Assembly (NCBI GenBank): GCA_033439765.1
Contig: JAULSN010000006.1
Coordinates: 2,852,001-2,916,000, forward strand
From: Lasiosphaeria ovina
Lineage: Eukaryota > Ascomycota > Sordariomycetes > Sordariales > Lasiosphaeriaceae
Length of the DNA stretch: 64,000 bases
Reading direction: 5' to 3'
How positions within the stretch are numbered: position 1 is the stretch's first letter; each line of letters opens with the position of its first letter. Shown here piece after piece: positions 11,196 to 23,499 of this stretch. The position numbers were made by a program, and so were the translations under genes. The notes below the pieces were generated by a model, which saw nothing but the letters and a program-made list of their open reading frames with translations, searched no databases and was not told the origin of the DNA.

Positions 11196-12587
11196 TTATA
11201 TCTTAACCAATTTTATTTCTTGCTCTTCCACTTACTCATGTGACCGGTATGCCCACTTGACTTCCCAGCTGGCGCAGCCCAACTGAATGCCATTCAAGCC
11301 GACGAAAGCACCTTTCCCTCACAGAGTTTGGCGGAACGCTGAATTCCAGGTGGCACCTCCTTTCGTTACCTCTGCCTTGTCGATTGTTCCCACAACTGCA
11401 ATTGGAGGATCACCACATTTGGATGACGCAGCGCGAATGAAGTTAAAAGAAACCTCGTTTCAATCCCTCAACCAGCGGAATCCTGCCTTGCGAAACCGCC
11501 GGGGAAAGATCGATGGCAATAGGAATACACCTTCCAGACAACCACCTGCCACAACAATAATTATCGACTAGAATGATTGAGCGCGGTTCTAATACTAAAA
11601 ACTTTCGGATAGTAGCTTCTATACGTTGATGTACCTCACAACTTCAAAAAGTCTGCTTGCAAGATCTAAAAGCTAAAGAATTCAACCCGAATATATCCTA
11701 TAATAGAAGGAAGATACCTTGGTTATCACAACTATATTTTCTTTCTAGGCTCGGATCATTAAGACGAAAAGTAATCGGTCATAAGGAGAAAGGGGAATTG
11801 GTACACACCGTGACTAGTGCCCTAACCATCTCACCCTACTACGTAAAATAGCCAGTAGGAGCGAGCCGGAATTGGGTCTAGTTATCAATATCAAAAGTGA
11901 CCCTATGAACCATATTAAGCTATTACTGCCGTTGAGGATTACGGCGCCGAGAAAGGGGGACGAGAATAGAACCGAAGTTACTGCTAGTATAACCAGTACA
12001 GATTGATGGGCGTAATGTGAAGGGGGCTTTACAGAAACTAGCGTCTCGAGCGTTCGGTAATGGATATCATATACGTACCTACTTCCTCGAGGAGCACCCG
12101 CTAACTTAAATTATTAATATTATGCGTGATTCCTAAGGGCGGGGCTACTGATCCCCGACGAATGAAAATTAGGGCATCCAGTCTCCCACGGCAGCGACCC
12201 CGATATACCGCTTAGGTTTAGCATTTCCATACATGGGCTACAAGCTGGGTATCTCGGCTCTCCAAGAGTATATCCATTACGTCAGATATACGCGTCAGTA
12301 TCAGGCCATACCTGCAGATAGGCATAACGGATCGTCATCCTGCCGATACCACAGAAAGTCGAACTATGGCTTGGAGTTGGACGCACTATTAGGAGGGGCT
12401 ACGTATACATAGTTTACCTATCTGGGGCGAGGCGTTTTTCCAGGTCGGAAACTTATATTACTATTGTAGTTACCTCGGTACCTTAAGCAAGTAGGTATAA
12501 TAAGTACCTGGGTATGAGAAAGGTAGGAAGGACCAGAAGCAAGGTACCGTCCTACTTTAGTAACTCAGAGCTAATAGAAGTATCTGG
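11196..12587. other. Degraded sequence leading into the retrotransposon, no gene supported
   Basis: Moderately to strongly AT-shifted DNA. A 94-codon plus frame at 11287-11571 and a shorter one near 12230-12410 show no recognisable motif. Upstream exons of the gene interrupted at 12714 may lie here, but in-frame TAA TAG just before about 12588 suggest RIP damage or an intron. Confidence 0.35.
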
Positions 12588-12714
12588 TTCCGCCCCAGAA
12601 TACCCCGTCGTCTGGAAATGGAGGGATCTTCCAGGCGTCTGCGGTCCCGTTGGCCGGCTCCGCGGGAATAGTTGGATATGAAATCACGGATAGCTCGAAC
12701 AAACTCGGCCTAGC
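12588..12714 (+). pseudogene. Host gene of unknown function, part upstream of the Ty3 insertion
   Basis: The plus frame here (from KYLVPPQNTP through GIVGYEITDSSNKLG) ends at the target-site duplication CTAGC (12710-12714). The same frame resumes across the second duplication copy at 20986, so the element inserted inside an exon. The segment is Gly/Ser-rich and beta-like, and I recognise no family. Two in-frame stops directly upstream could be RIP products of CAA/CAG codons or could mark an intron. Confidence 0.45.
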
Positions 12715-12983
12715 TGATAGGGAAAGGCAGCATATATCACCAATGTGGTGGTAGAATTATGTGTGTAGAAGGTTAGAAGGTGGAAAAGGAAGGTGGTATG
12801 CCCTGCAGCGGGGATATGCCCCGCGTAGGTGGCAGTATTAACTACCAGTACACACCGCCTACTTGCCCGCCTTCCGCTAGTCTAGGGTGCTACTTATGTA
12901 ATATACAGGGGGTGCACGCGCCATATACGCGTAGAGGGCCATATTAATTATTAATATATATAATTGAGGCCATTCCCGTATTA
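12715..12983. repeat. LTR, left (coding-sense 3' LTR) of copy 1
   Basis: 269 bp, from TGATAGGGAAAGG to CCCGTATTA. The terminal TCA seen in the partner LTR is TTA here, a C-to-T change. Relative to the partner at 20717-20985, the block near 12930-12965 shows runs of TG-to-TA and CA-to-TA changes. Confidence 0.93.
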
Positions 12984-13249
12984 AGTGCCCGGCTCAAAAA
13001 AGAGTATCACTACCCTCAGTAACTAGGCGGGGAATCCCTCTCTATCTATACTTCCCATACCTAAAGGGTATAGTCCTATGAAACTCTCAGCACGTCCTAA
13101 GTGCCTACTTTCTCTCCTTACGAGGTCTACTACGTCCGCGCTTCGGGGGCTCGTTATTTACTTCCGCAGGCTTTGCTTCCTCGGGTCGGCCACCTTTCCT
13201 TAGCTAGTATTCGTCTACGTATTCCTAAGCTCCTACAAGCTCCTCTTCT

Positions 13250-13480
13250 TTTTTCCATTAATCATCCTCGTTACCGTAGCCCTTCTAGTATACTAGGTAC
13301 TTAGTACGTCCCCTGGTTTTCCTGTGCTTCTGAATATACTCAATCTCGTAGCGTTGGCCATTATCGTCGGACTGGTCGTCTTCTATAGGCCCTGGGGGTA
13401 GCTTAGTACGGTCGAAGGGATCCTTCTCCACGAGGTCGGGCTAGGGGTTGGAGCCGGGGACCTTGGAAAGGTGAGCTACG
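13250..13480 (-). pseudogene. Integrase C-terminal chromodomain, copy 1
   Basis: By position this matches the better-preserved chromodomain of copy 2 (25070-25291), which reads YEIEYIQKHRKTRGR and YLVHWKGYG. Chromodomains steer chromovirus integration to methylated-histone chromatin. This copy carries extra stops from RIP. Confidence 0.75.
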
Positions 13481-13499
13481 GAGACAACGGGGTGTACTT

Positions 13500-14600
13500 G
13501 GCTGCCCTCCGGGAAGCTTAGTTCGTACGCCAGTCTACCGATTCGCTTAACGACTTTCCAGGGCCCAGAGCGTTATTACGATAGCTTCCTGGACGGCTTG
13601 CCGGGGAGGTGGTATCCCTTATGTAGGTTAAGAAAGACCTCTTTACCGATATAGAACTCGATAGGTCGGTGGTTATCGTTATATCGGCGCTTTGCTAAAG
13701 CTACGGCGAAGTCCATTACTAGTTAGGCTTTATCCCGGACCTACTCGCGAATAGCGGGCATATCTTCTAAGGCCGGTTAGTTATCGGTTATTAGGTCCAG
13801 AGGTCCTAACGAAGGTCTAAATCCGTATAGCTACTCGTAAGGGGATGTCTAAATACCCTTAGTATAGGCCGAGTTAAGGTGCTACTATAACGCCGGGATA
13901 ATCTCTAGCTAGTTAGACGTAGGGTTGACGAAGTTATAGTAACGAATAGCGATCTTAACGGTCTAGTTTTTACGCTTAGCTAGGCCGTCACCTTGAGGGT
14001 AGTACGCTATAGTTATGAGGAACTTAGTTCCGAGAGCTTTCCAAACTCCTTTCTAAAGCCCTAATATAAACTTGCGATTACGGTCTAAGATAATTATATA
14101 GGGGAATCCCCAGTCGGCGAGGAGGAGGTATTTAATAAGGACCTCTCCCTACTACTTAGTAATATAGGTGGTATAACTAGGTAGTAAGAGGGAACGCTTC
14201 GTAGCTTTATCTATAATAGGTATTAAATAGTTATACGTCTCCTTACCCTTAACCTTCTAAGGCGAGTCGGTAGAAGAAACTTCAAGGAGGCCGAGAATAT
14301 AATCTATAGCGATCACTCGTATAGGCAGGGCGTCTATAGGACGGATCGGCTAGTAATCGCTATTAACTAGGGTTCGGTAGGTCTTATTTAGCTAATAACT
14401 AGGGCAAAATTTAAGGTAATCCTTCACGGCCTTAGTTTTCCGATAGATCGAAAGCCCTTTTAAGTCGTAGAGTATTCGGTTTCTGCCGAAATAGTACTTG
14501 CTATTATACGCTTCCTCTATAACGGTTTTGATTATATCTCGAGGTATATAGAGCCTCCTTATGCCGTTAGGGCGTACGTTAAATAAAAGACCTTAATTAT
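13500..14600 (-). pseudogene. Integrase region, copy 1
   Basis: The minus strand contains the HHCC zinc-binding region near 14600-14400 (in copy 2, GRNRMLYNLKGLSIHRKTK) and the core with the downstream GPY/F-type module (PYEYLYGFRP-like, ...RRYNDNHRPIEF, WKVVKRIG). Many in-frame stops show that it is non-functional. Confidence 0.7.
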
Positions 14601-14849
14601 TAAGTATAAAGGGGTAACCCGGCCTGGTATACGTGCCTTCTTCGCCGGCGGTTTTGCTAATTTTAGCGATAATAGAGGTATACTTTAAGTCTTTTATATA
14701 GCTATCGCGAAATCCGTTACGTAAGGAGTTATCCATATAAGCTTCCGCGTATATGAACTATACGTCGTTAAGAACCGTAGGTTTATTAGGAGGGGTTTCG
14801 TTAGTAGTTATAAGCCTGCTTAAGGCGTCCGGAACGAAGTTCTTCTTAC

Positions 14850-17500
14850 CTTCTAGGTGAACTAGAATTAGCTAATACTATAAGAGGTAAATAGAGGCGT
14901 TCACTAACCGTATATTAAATCGGTCTATAGATAAAGAGCTTAAGGCTATCTAGTTCATAATTCCGAGCGTAGTAGAATGGTCGGTTAGGGCGTAAATAGG
15001 TAGTTTATTACTATGAATTATTATTCGTAGCTTCTTAACGGCCTAGACCAAGTAGGCGACTTCGAGCTCTAAAGGTCCGTATCTCTACTCGGGATCTAAT
15101 AGGCATCTACTAAGAAAATAAATAGGGAGAACTTGGTTGGCTAGAATAACTTGTCCTACTTTCTATTCGTAGCCCTCTATAAGGTAAAAAGCCATAACTC
15201 CGAATCCGTACTCCTTAGAGCCATCCACCTATAGAAATAGGGTCTTTTCTAGGTTATAATAATATAGAATAGTCGGATCTTCCTTATAGATCGCCTACTA
15301 GATGGTTTCGAAAGCCAGCAATTCCTTATCGGTAGGCACATACTTGGTTTTTGCCGTATATATTATACGCTTGCCTTTATTACTATTAACGACTTTACTA
15401 GCTTTACGGCCGATTTTAAGGAGCTCTACCTTACGCTTCTATATCGGCTCGGCGATCTACGCGTAATAGGGGATATAAGATCTTAAAAAACCTATTACCC
15501 CTAAGTATTACTCCAGGGCTCTTAGCGTATTAGGAAAGACAAGCTTCTTAAAGGCGGCTAGTCTATCTACTATATAAGTAAGGCCTAGGCTATTAACTCT
15601 GAAGCCGAGTAGCTCGACGTTAGGGTAGGCGAGAAAAGACTTCTTCGGCGATATAGCGATATTCTTATTAGTAAATATCTCAAACGCCTTTCGTAGGTAA
15701 CGTAAGTGGTCTTTTCGGGAATCGGAAAAGATAACTATATTATTAATAAAAGCACGTATAAAGTGAGCGTACTTAACCAATAGTCGATCCATATACCGCT
15801 AGGTATATACTAGGGTATTCCGAAATCCCATTAAGGTAACCTTAGACTTCTCCAAGCCTCGAGGACTAATAATAGTAAATCTATCTCGATAAGGGGGATA
15901 GACTCTAAACTAATAGAAAAAGGACGTTACGTCGATTATAGAGATATAGGATTTGCCGCGAATAGTAGAGATAATAATAGACTATAACGGCAAAGGGTAG
16001 TTATTAGGTATAACTACTCGATTAAGCTATCGAAGATTAATAATAACTCTACCTTTCTCTACGCCGTAGATAGTCCGCTAGACGATAAATACTAGCGAGT
16101 TGAAAGGCGTAGGATCGTTTTACTAGTCTATACGGTCTTCTACGTATAACGTTCCGAAAATATCGTCTAAAATACCCATATCCTTTTGACTAAGGGGGTA
16201 GCTTCTATTAGCTTTAAGTTGGTTTTGCTAGCCTTCTACTAGGGGAACTTTTATTATATCCTTCTCTAGAATCTTAATTATACCGTTATTTACCTAGACT
16301 TGGGGGAATTCTTTATATAGAGCTTAAAGGTCGGCTACGAAGGGAGCGTCGGTAGCGTAGATATAAATTCCATTATCGGTAATAATCTTAATATAGTCGA
16401 TTAGTACTTTAATACCTAACTTGGATATCTTTCCGCCGGGGCTAGTATTAACGACGAACTTGGCGGCTATAGGTCCTATAAGATCCTCGTCGAGTAGCTC
16501 TAAGGCTATAGGGGGTTCTAAGTCTACGTTCTAAGTAATCTACTAGACTTGGTCGGATAGGGATAGCGGTAAAGCTATAGGGGGAGGTAAGTTGTTAGAG
16601 GAGGCGATAGCTAGTAGGGTAATATCCTTAGGGGCGTCGATAAGCGCGTAAATTACTTTAGTTATATTAAAAGACGAGCCTATAGCTTGCTACTATATAA
16701 CGTTCGAAAGGCTAGTAGTCGGGAGCGTTAATACCCCTAAGAGCTAAGAAAATATAGCTAGCGAGCCGAGTACTATTACGGCCATACCTTATTTCCAGGA
16801 TACGCTCTTATAGCTACTATCCTGAGCCTTATAAATATAGCCGAGGGTAGTGCCCTTCTTAATTACTAGTATACCGTTAGAGTTATTTTATACTACGACG
16901 ACTTTCGGCGTTTTTACGTCTACAACTACGTTAGCTACTACGGAGTATTTTACTAAGAATATTACGGATCTATTGGAGGGTAGGGGCTTATAGTTAACTA
17001 GAAGAAGTATTCTCTATCCTACTAGTAGGGTAAGATCTCTACCGGCTTTGACGTTCCGGCGATACTCCTTGGCTTTACGAACGACTTCTATAGACGTATA
17101 GAAGCCGTCCATCTATCTAAAGGTAACTATATCCGACGAATAGTCGATATTTGCTCCGTAGGGGGTAAGGAACTTATTACTAAGTAGTAAGTTGGGGGGG
17201 AGACCCTTAACTACCTATACGGAATACGACACTTCTATTAAAGCTGGCTAGTCCTGCCTATCTTCACCGACTAGAAATAGTATAAAGGTAGCCTACTTAG
17301 TAGTTTTCACGGTCTTTTTATATACTCCGCGAACTCGGCCGAAGCGCGGCTTAACTATATGCTTGAGCTTGCTAAGTAGCTCACGAGAAATAAGGGATCG
17401 ACCGGTTCCGGGATCGAGGTAAATCTCGTTACTACTTAATAACGTAGCTGAGGCTTTAACCTTAACTCGGAGATACGAGTATTCGGATTAAGGGTTACCC
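14850..17500 (-). pseudogene. Protease, reverse transcriptase and RNase H region, copy 1
   Basis: Reading minus from 17500: an aspartic-protease-like DPGTGRSLIS near 17400, the RT palm with VIIDLRQLNR and NNYPLP near 16050-15990, then AFINNIVIFSDS at about 15745-15710 where active elements have FIDD. RNase H follows (VDGSKEYGFGVMAFYL, about 15230-15170; ALTDHSTTLGIM near 15000-14960). The longest surviving open piece is 15792-15508. The Asp-to-Asn changes at the active site are G-to-A transitions. Confidence 0.8.
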
Positions 17501-17999
17501 CTAGTATCGATAGGAACGATATTAGGAGCTTTTAAGACGATAAAGTCCGGGGTAACGGGAGCGGAGGAAGACGTATATATTACGATATCTCCTTTATTAG
17601 CGGTAATATATTTATCGTTAGACTCGTCCTCCTATAAATCTAGCTAGGGGATAATAACTCCCGTCTTGGCTAACGAGTATATACGAATATACTTGAATAG
17701 CTGGTTACGCGAGTCGTATACTTTATAATAATAGCCGTAAGTACGGCTAGATACCTACTACTTCTTGGTATCTTGGATACGTTCAAAATACGCTACGTTA
17801 TAGGGGGAATAGGTCCTGAGATATCCGAGCTTAGCTCTAGTAGAAGGAAATATCTCGTAGTATTTGTAGTAAGTATAGTACCGATCGATCACGGTAACGT
17901 GATATACTACCTCGGCGTCTAAGTCGAGGCTATCGGAATTATCGGAATAGTAGCTAGAAGCGTCTCTATTAGAGTTATCGCTATCCGCCTCCTACGCGT

Positions 18000-19998
18000 A
18001 ATAGGCTCCTCCCTTCCCTTTATCTTCGCGAGGCTTATCAAAGCGAGGTCGGTCGTAGCGAGGTCTATCGTAGCGAGGTCTATCTTCCTACTTCCTCTTA
18101 TACTTCGACTCCTTATCCTTATCTTCTTTCTTAGGGTCCTTATTATCGCGAGGGTAGTCCTTACAAGGCTCTTTATCTAGGTACCTAGTTTTGGAGTTAT
18201 CCTAGGTAATACGACGTTGCGGGTAGTCGTTAGAATAGGTAGACTTAGAGGACTTCTTTTTCTCCCTTATTTCGTCCTTATATATGGCGGTAATAATGGC
18301 TCGCTTAGAAGATACCAGCCTAATATAGTCGGATAGGGAGTTAGCTTCGTTAGGGGGCGGTATAACTCGCTTAATACCCAGCTCGAATCGTACCCAAATT
18401 TGAGTAAGGACTCTAAGCCAATTACTATTATCTTAATTAAGGATTCCGGCTACTTTAGCGTAGCGAATCTTATACTATATAAAACGGATTATAGCCTTCG
18501 CGTCGTTATCGATATCTTCGACCTTAAGCCTACCGGAGTTGTACTCGGCTATAGCTAACGCGATATCTAGTTAGTAGTAGTCGATAAGGGCTCTTATTAT
18601 ACCTCCTAAGCCTTCGCTTCGTAGCTTAATTCTATCTTTAGGAGTGAGCTCTAAAGTCTATTAAAGTAGGGCGGAACCGCCTAGTAATATCTAAAAGAAA
18701 GAAGCTATTTAGGCTACCGAGTCGTTACGTATAGCTAGCTCTTTAATAAAGGATTTAACGCGTAGCTTAAAGGTATATATATTAGAGAAGACGACGTTCT
18801 TCCCGTTAGTAGTTATACCGACCCTATTAGGGTCGTCGCTATCTAGGTTAAACTACCTGATTTCCTCGCGCTTAATCTTATAGTAGACTAGTTATAAGAT
18901 AGTAAGGTTGGCCTAGGTACCTACTAAGTCCCTAGTATACGAGGTAGTAGTATACCGAGCTTACTTATCGTTCCTATCCGGTCGACGACCGTTACCTCCG
19001 TTACCCTAGTTCTTCTATCCACGCTACGGCCGGTTGGACCCAAAGTCAGGTCCGTCCGAGTCGTTATCGCCGTTAGAAGGGTCACTATACCCCTATCGAT
19101 AACGCTGGGGGGATGGGTTCCGCGGAACTATAGGCTAGGTGGACTATCGCGTAGGGCGACGTTAGTTACCAGCCGGCTAGTTAGGAGGGTTATTTCCTTA
19201 GCCCTAAGCTTAAGGGCCCTACTAGTTACTAGTTTATAGTAGTAGAGTAATATATTACTATGGCTAGGCTAACTACTATTGAAATAGGCTACTTTAGCGA
19301 GGGCCGAACTAAGAAGTAGGTATAGATCGGTTCGGGATTTAGTATTACTTACGAGGACCCGTAGTAGGAGTTGGGTTCTATACTATAAGGGTTGGGTTAG
19401 GCTAATCGTAGAATCGTGCCGCTTAGCCGGTAGATAGGCCAGAAGCATTTGGTTCGATATATAAGTTATCGAAAGGATTTAGGGCTAGGGGAAGGCTCTA
19501 GGGTCGATCGTCTCTAAAAGGACTAGCTCCGAATATAGCTAGTCTAGTAAAGGGATCGACTAACGAGGGACGCCGAGCGGTAGGGGCTAGGGAGGGGGCC
19601 GCGGTACCTATAAGTATATCGAGAATGAGCTATATTTACTTACTTAGGTTATTATAAGAGTCTTTAAGGTCGTTTCTCTACTTATCTATCTCTATCCTAA
19701 GAGCGTTATTCTACTTATTTATATTACTCGTAGTATTCTTAATAATCCTATCGAGAGTACTCGTAACTCTCTCAAAACCCTAGTTAACTTTCTTATTTAG
19801 CTACCTAACGTCCTACTAGACGGCTTTATTCATCGTCTCTAGGTAAGTAAGCGACGAAATATTAGGCTTGAGCTTAGTAGGGCGTTTAGCGACGGGCTTC
19901 TCGGGAGTATTATTCTAAATAGCTACTACGGATAGGGTACGGGACTCGCGGGGAATTACGTTCCTAATAGGGGTATTAGGGCCCTTTCCGAAGTCCAT
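18000..19998 (-). pseudogene. Gag region, copy 1
   Basis: An ATG at 19998 (minus) opens MDFGKGPNTPIRNVIPRES, a gag-like N-terminus, and is followed by many stops. Towards its end (about 18100-18040) is a short tandem repeat of the type DRPRYDRPRYDRPRF. In copy 2 the equivalent start codon is ATA. I did not find a clear CCHC zinc knuckle. Confidence 0.6.
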
Positions 19999-20716
19999 TA
20001 TTCTCAACTACTATTAAGTACTTTAGGGAAGCTTATTATATCGGCCGAGGGCTAATCCTTCGGTATTAGTATTATCGGGGTCGAGAAAGTCTCCGGTCTC
20101 GTCGTTATCTAATATAATTACCCAAGGGCCCTATAGAGCGGCCATTACTTGACCTATTATCGATTAACCAAATTTAAGAAAGAAGATAGTTAGTATAACT
20201 TTATAGAACGCTCCTACTAACTACTTCCAGTCTCCCTAAGGATTATCTAGGTATAAAGGCTTAGCTCTTCTACTACCGCCGTAAGGCTTATCGGTAAAGT
20301 TTAGTATACCCGTAGCGTCTAGGATTAGAGTCCAGGATTAGGGTGGGCTTAGCTATAGCCTTCGCGAAGAGAGGTCTAGAGCGGGGATAGGCAAGGTGCC
20401 TTAGGGGAATCGCGTTACTAATAAACGGCGCTAAGACGCGATACTTAATAATATCGCGATCTTACCCGCCTAGCGCTACTCAATTAATCCCTGAAGGTTA
20501 TTCGATTAATAGCTGAGGCGGTTAGCTAGAGTCCTTACGAACTTTTGCCCAAGCGGGGGGGGAAAATTTTTCTAACTACGGGCGCGCCTCCGGTCGGAAT
20601 ATCACGTACAGGTTTTTAGTACGTCTTCAATTGAATTATCGTACTAAGAGGGTTGAACTCTTGAACTCATAATACTAGTGACTGGTTACTTAATGTATAT
20701 AGTCGCTAGTACTATT

Positions 20717-20985
20717 TGATAGGGAAAGGCAATATATATTACCAATATAGTGGTAGAATTATATGTGTAGAAGGTTAGAAGGTGGAAAAGGAAGGTGGTA
20801 TGCCCTACAGCGGGGATATGCCCCGCGTAGGTGGTAGTATTAACTGCCAGTGCACACCGCCTACTTACCCGCCTTCCGCTAGTCTAGGGTGCTGCTTATG
20901 TAATGTACAGGGGGTGCACGCGCCATGTGCGCGTAGAGGGCCATGTCAATTGTTGACATGTGCAATTGAGGCCATTCCCGTATCA
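20717..20985. repeat. LTR, right (coding-sense 5' LTR) of copy 1
   Basis: 269 bp, from TGATAGGG to CCCGTATCA, the least damaged LTR end of this copy. It keeps TGTGCGCG and GTTGACATGTGCAATTG blocks that are TA-converted in the left LTR. Confidence 0.93.
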
Positions 20986-21222
20986 CTAGCGTTCTTGGGC
21001 AGCGACCCCGACTGGAGCACCGAGGGTAACCTCTCCCGGTACAAGGCCTTGACCCCCGGCCCCGTTTACATGGATCAAACTACCTACAACGATCTATTTG
21101 ACAACGGAATATCGGACTGCACGGCAAACTTTGCGGGCAGGACCATCAAGGCGCGATATTCAAGCATTGAAATGGGAGCCAAGAAGAAACTATTCGAGAT
21201 ACCTAACCAGTTGGACATGTAA
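20986..21222 (+). pseudogene. Host gene of unknown function, 3' part downstream of the Ty3 insertion
   Basis: The frame runs from the duplicated CTAGC through FLGSDPDWSTEGNLSRYKAL, MDQTTYNDLFDNGISDC and IKARYSSIEMGAKKKLF to a TAA at 21220-21222. It is GC-balanced and undamaged, unlike the flanking DNA, and joins in phase with the piece ending at 12714. I do not recognise the family; beta-rich composition with a short charged C-terminus suggests a small soluble protein. The gene is disrupted by 8.3 kb and presumably dead. Confidence 0.55.
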
Positions 21223-21629
21223 TATAGGTTTACTATTACGAGCAACCAATCAAGTTCCCTCCTTGAGTGTCCAGCCTACTCAGCAGCGCTCAGTACCTAA
21301 GCGCCCTGGTTCCTACTAAGCGACGCATCTAATTGGCCCTCCTCCCAGGGTGGCTCTCTACCCTCCCTCCAGGGTTAGCCAATGATCTACGTCCTACGAA
21401 AGCCTCCTACACCAAGTACTACGAGCGTAACAGGGAAGTATCCTAGTAGCCCTTTTCAATCCTCGAAAGTAGTGCCAGTTTTTATCCCAAGGTCGAGCCC
21501 AGAAAATGGCCATGTCCTATTTTCGTTAAAAGATAATAATGGCCCCAATTCCGGCCACCCTATTATAAGCTATTTACGGTAGCTTTATAGAAGCCTACTT
21601 TAATCGGGGCCCATTTCTGTACCTATTCC

Positions 21630-21745
21630 CACCGCCTGCCTATTTAGTCACTCTCACACACCGCCTGCCTATTTAGTCACTCACATACCGTCTGCCTAAA
21701 TTCGCTTATTCTCTCCGTTTTCCTCACCGCCTACCTAATTTGACA
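21630..21745. repeat. Four direct repeats of a CACCGCCTGCCTA-type 20-mer
   Basis: CACCGCCTGCCTATTTAGTC occurs at 21630 and again at 21659 (29-bp spacing), with variants TACCGTCTGCCTAAATT at 21686 and CACCGCCTACCTAATTT at 21725. The same motif in the opposite orientation is clustered at 36516-36672. They could be subterminal repeats of a mobile element or repeated regulatory sites. Confidence 0.6.
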
Positions 21746-22699
21746 ATACTCTATTCGCCGTTAGCTTAGCGTTTTCTCTCCGTTACTCTCTAAAAAGAAA
21801 TCATATTTTAAATCCGCCGTCGTATCAATACTTTCTCCGATCGAACGAATCACGAATCACTACTTTTAATCTTATTAATAGCCCTTCATAATGAAGTATA
21901 CTAAAAATCGATTAAGATAACCGACTCGCTTATTATATTAGAACTCGTTAGTACACAGACACATAGTGTCCGATACTAGAGCCGCCGAATAGTAGCCAAA
22001 TAGTACTAATAGGAAGGAGGTATATTCTAGATAGACAAATCGAGTACGCCTGAGTATACGGTTTTTCTCTTCTATAAGGTATACAATCTCGTCAAGGAAA
22101 AAGTAAGGTGATTAGTTTATAGAGCGCGGCTTGAAGTTGATGGCTGAGGAACTTCAAACACGTGGCTTGAGTTCTAAGAAAGCTATATTTAAGTACATCT
22201 GGCCAATGAGATTGAACTTGTCGCTATATTTCGCGACTCCCGCTTTGTAGGCGGCCATCCTCTAGAGCGTCTGTCGCTCAGATCGGGATATACGCACGTT
22301 ATATAGGTTCTCGTATAAAGTGAATAATTAGACGACTCTTACAAATTTATGAGGAGTCTTAAACTAACGACCTTATAAATATAGCATTCTTTATATTTAT
22401 ATTAACTACCCAGCCATATCTATAGCAACGCCCCGACCTCCTATACGTCTTCCTCACTACTTGCGGCTAGTTAACTAGCTCTTTCAATACCATCACCTTC
22501 TTAGCCGTAGGGAAGTAACTATTTTATCGTGCTTTCCATTCGTTCGGCGGGCAAAAAATTAACCGGGAGTTTAGGATTCGCCGACAGGCTATATAGATAG
22601 AAGGTATAGCAACTTCCAGTCTCGGATCAATTTGCCCCGTTAGGTCACTAGATGGAGATGAGTATGCCGTGGGGCAATCTACGCCCACTAATACCCATT

Positions 22700-23475
22700 C
22701 ATCTAGAGTCTTGGGAAGTGGGTCTATGAAAATTATATCTCTTCATAAGCGCTCCGATATAGGTAGTGCTTTTTCCAGTCCAAAGATACATCTAGTAACA
22801 CTACTCCTGAGATCATCTAAAGTATTTGTATAACCTTGAACCTGGGCTTGGAGTTGTTCTTGGCTACTTCGTAACTAGCAGTTTTCTTCTTCTACGAGCG
22901 TTCTCTACCCCGATTCTACCCTCGCTTTGCTTCTTAACTCGCATAATTCCCGGTAGAGCCTTGTATTTTTCTCTCTAAGTTCATCGATTATAGTACGGAA
23001 GCTAGGCTCTAGAATAGATAACTACAAAAAACGTTAGCTATCGCCTGAAATTGACTAAGCAACTTAACGTATAGGTATAATCGAGTCTAACGACGAGCTT
23101 TATATGCTTGAAAGTACGGCCTTAAAGGTCTTCCCGACCTCATTATATAGCAGCCGGAAAGCGCTAATAGAATGATCGCTTAAATTCTTAGCGAACACCC
23201 CGGAAAGAGAATGCTCCCTACCCGGCAGGATTTTCCAAGTATACGGATCATTCGGGCGGGGGTTAAGGCGGACGTCTAAGGGTTTTACCTCGATACCTAG
23301 TCTTTGGCCTAAAGAAGTTAGCTTGGCTATTAGGAACGGGCTCTATTTTCTCATAAATATATTTTGAGAGTTTTTCACGGCATTCATCCCTTACGCGTCT
23401 TCTTTCCGCGTTACTCAGTCGTATAGGGACCATCTTTATTAGCGCTATTAACCATAATCGAATACCTAGCTTCAT
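22700..23475 (-). pseudogene. RIP-damaged copy of an unknown coiled-coil ORF (left copy)
   Basis: Minus-strand reading from 23475 gives SNAERRRVRDECREKLSKYI with an open stretch to 23263. After frame changes come WKILPGREHSLSG- and ELREKNTRLYRELCELR-like segments down to about 22720. It is homologous over about 700 bp, in inverted orientation, to the plus-strand copy at 36895-37615. The protein would have a basic N-terminus, a middle globular part and a C-terminal coiled coil. Function unknown. Stops and frameshifts make it a pseudogene. Confidence 0.55.
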
Positions 23476-23499
23476 TTTTTAGTCGATAAAGTGATGCTT

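Larger units (their letters stand above)
12715..20985 (-). mobile_element. Ty3/gypsy chromovirus LTR retrotransposon, copy 1 (8,271 bp, RIP-inactivated)
   Basis: The element is bounded by 269-bp LTRs (12715-12983 and 20717-20985; ends TGATAGGG...CCCGTATCA on plus) and a perfect 5-bp target duplication CTAGC (12710-12714 and 20986-20990). Coding is on the minus strand in the order gag, protease, reverse transcriptase, RNase H, integrase, chromodomain, which is the chromovirus order. Every gene is broken by many TAG/TAA stops that fit CpA-to-TpA RIP. The reverse-transcriptase catalytic pair is lost. It has the same length and domain layout as copy 2 at 24527-32797. The insertion split a host gene whose 3' part lies at 20986-21222. 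Confidence 0.93.

Noticed and set aside
20640..20716. tRNA primer-binding site and polypurine tract of the retrotransposons
   Set aside because: The DNA next to the coding-sense 5' LTR and the DNA before the 3' LTR are too RIP-altered to match a specific tRNA or a purine tract with confidence.
21630..21745. CRISPR-like array
   Set aside because: Direct repeats with about 29-bp period, but only two good copies, irregular spacing and a eukaryotic host. Better explained as subterminal or regulatory repeats.
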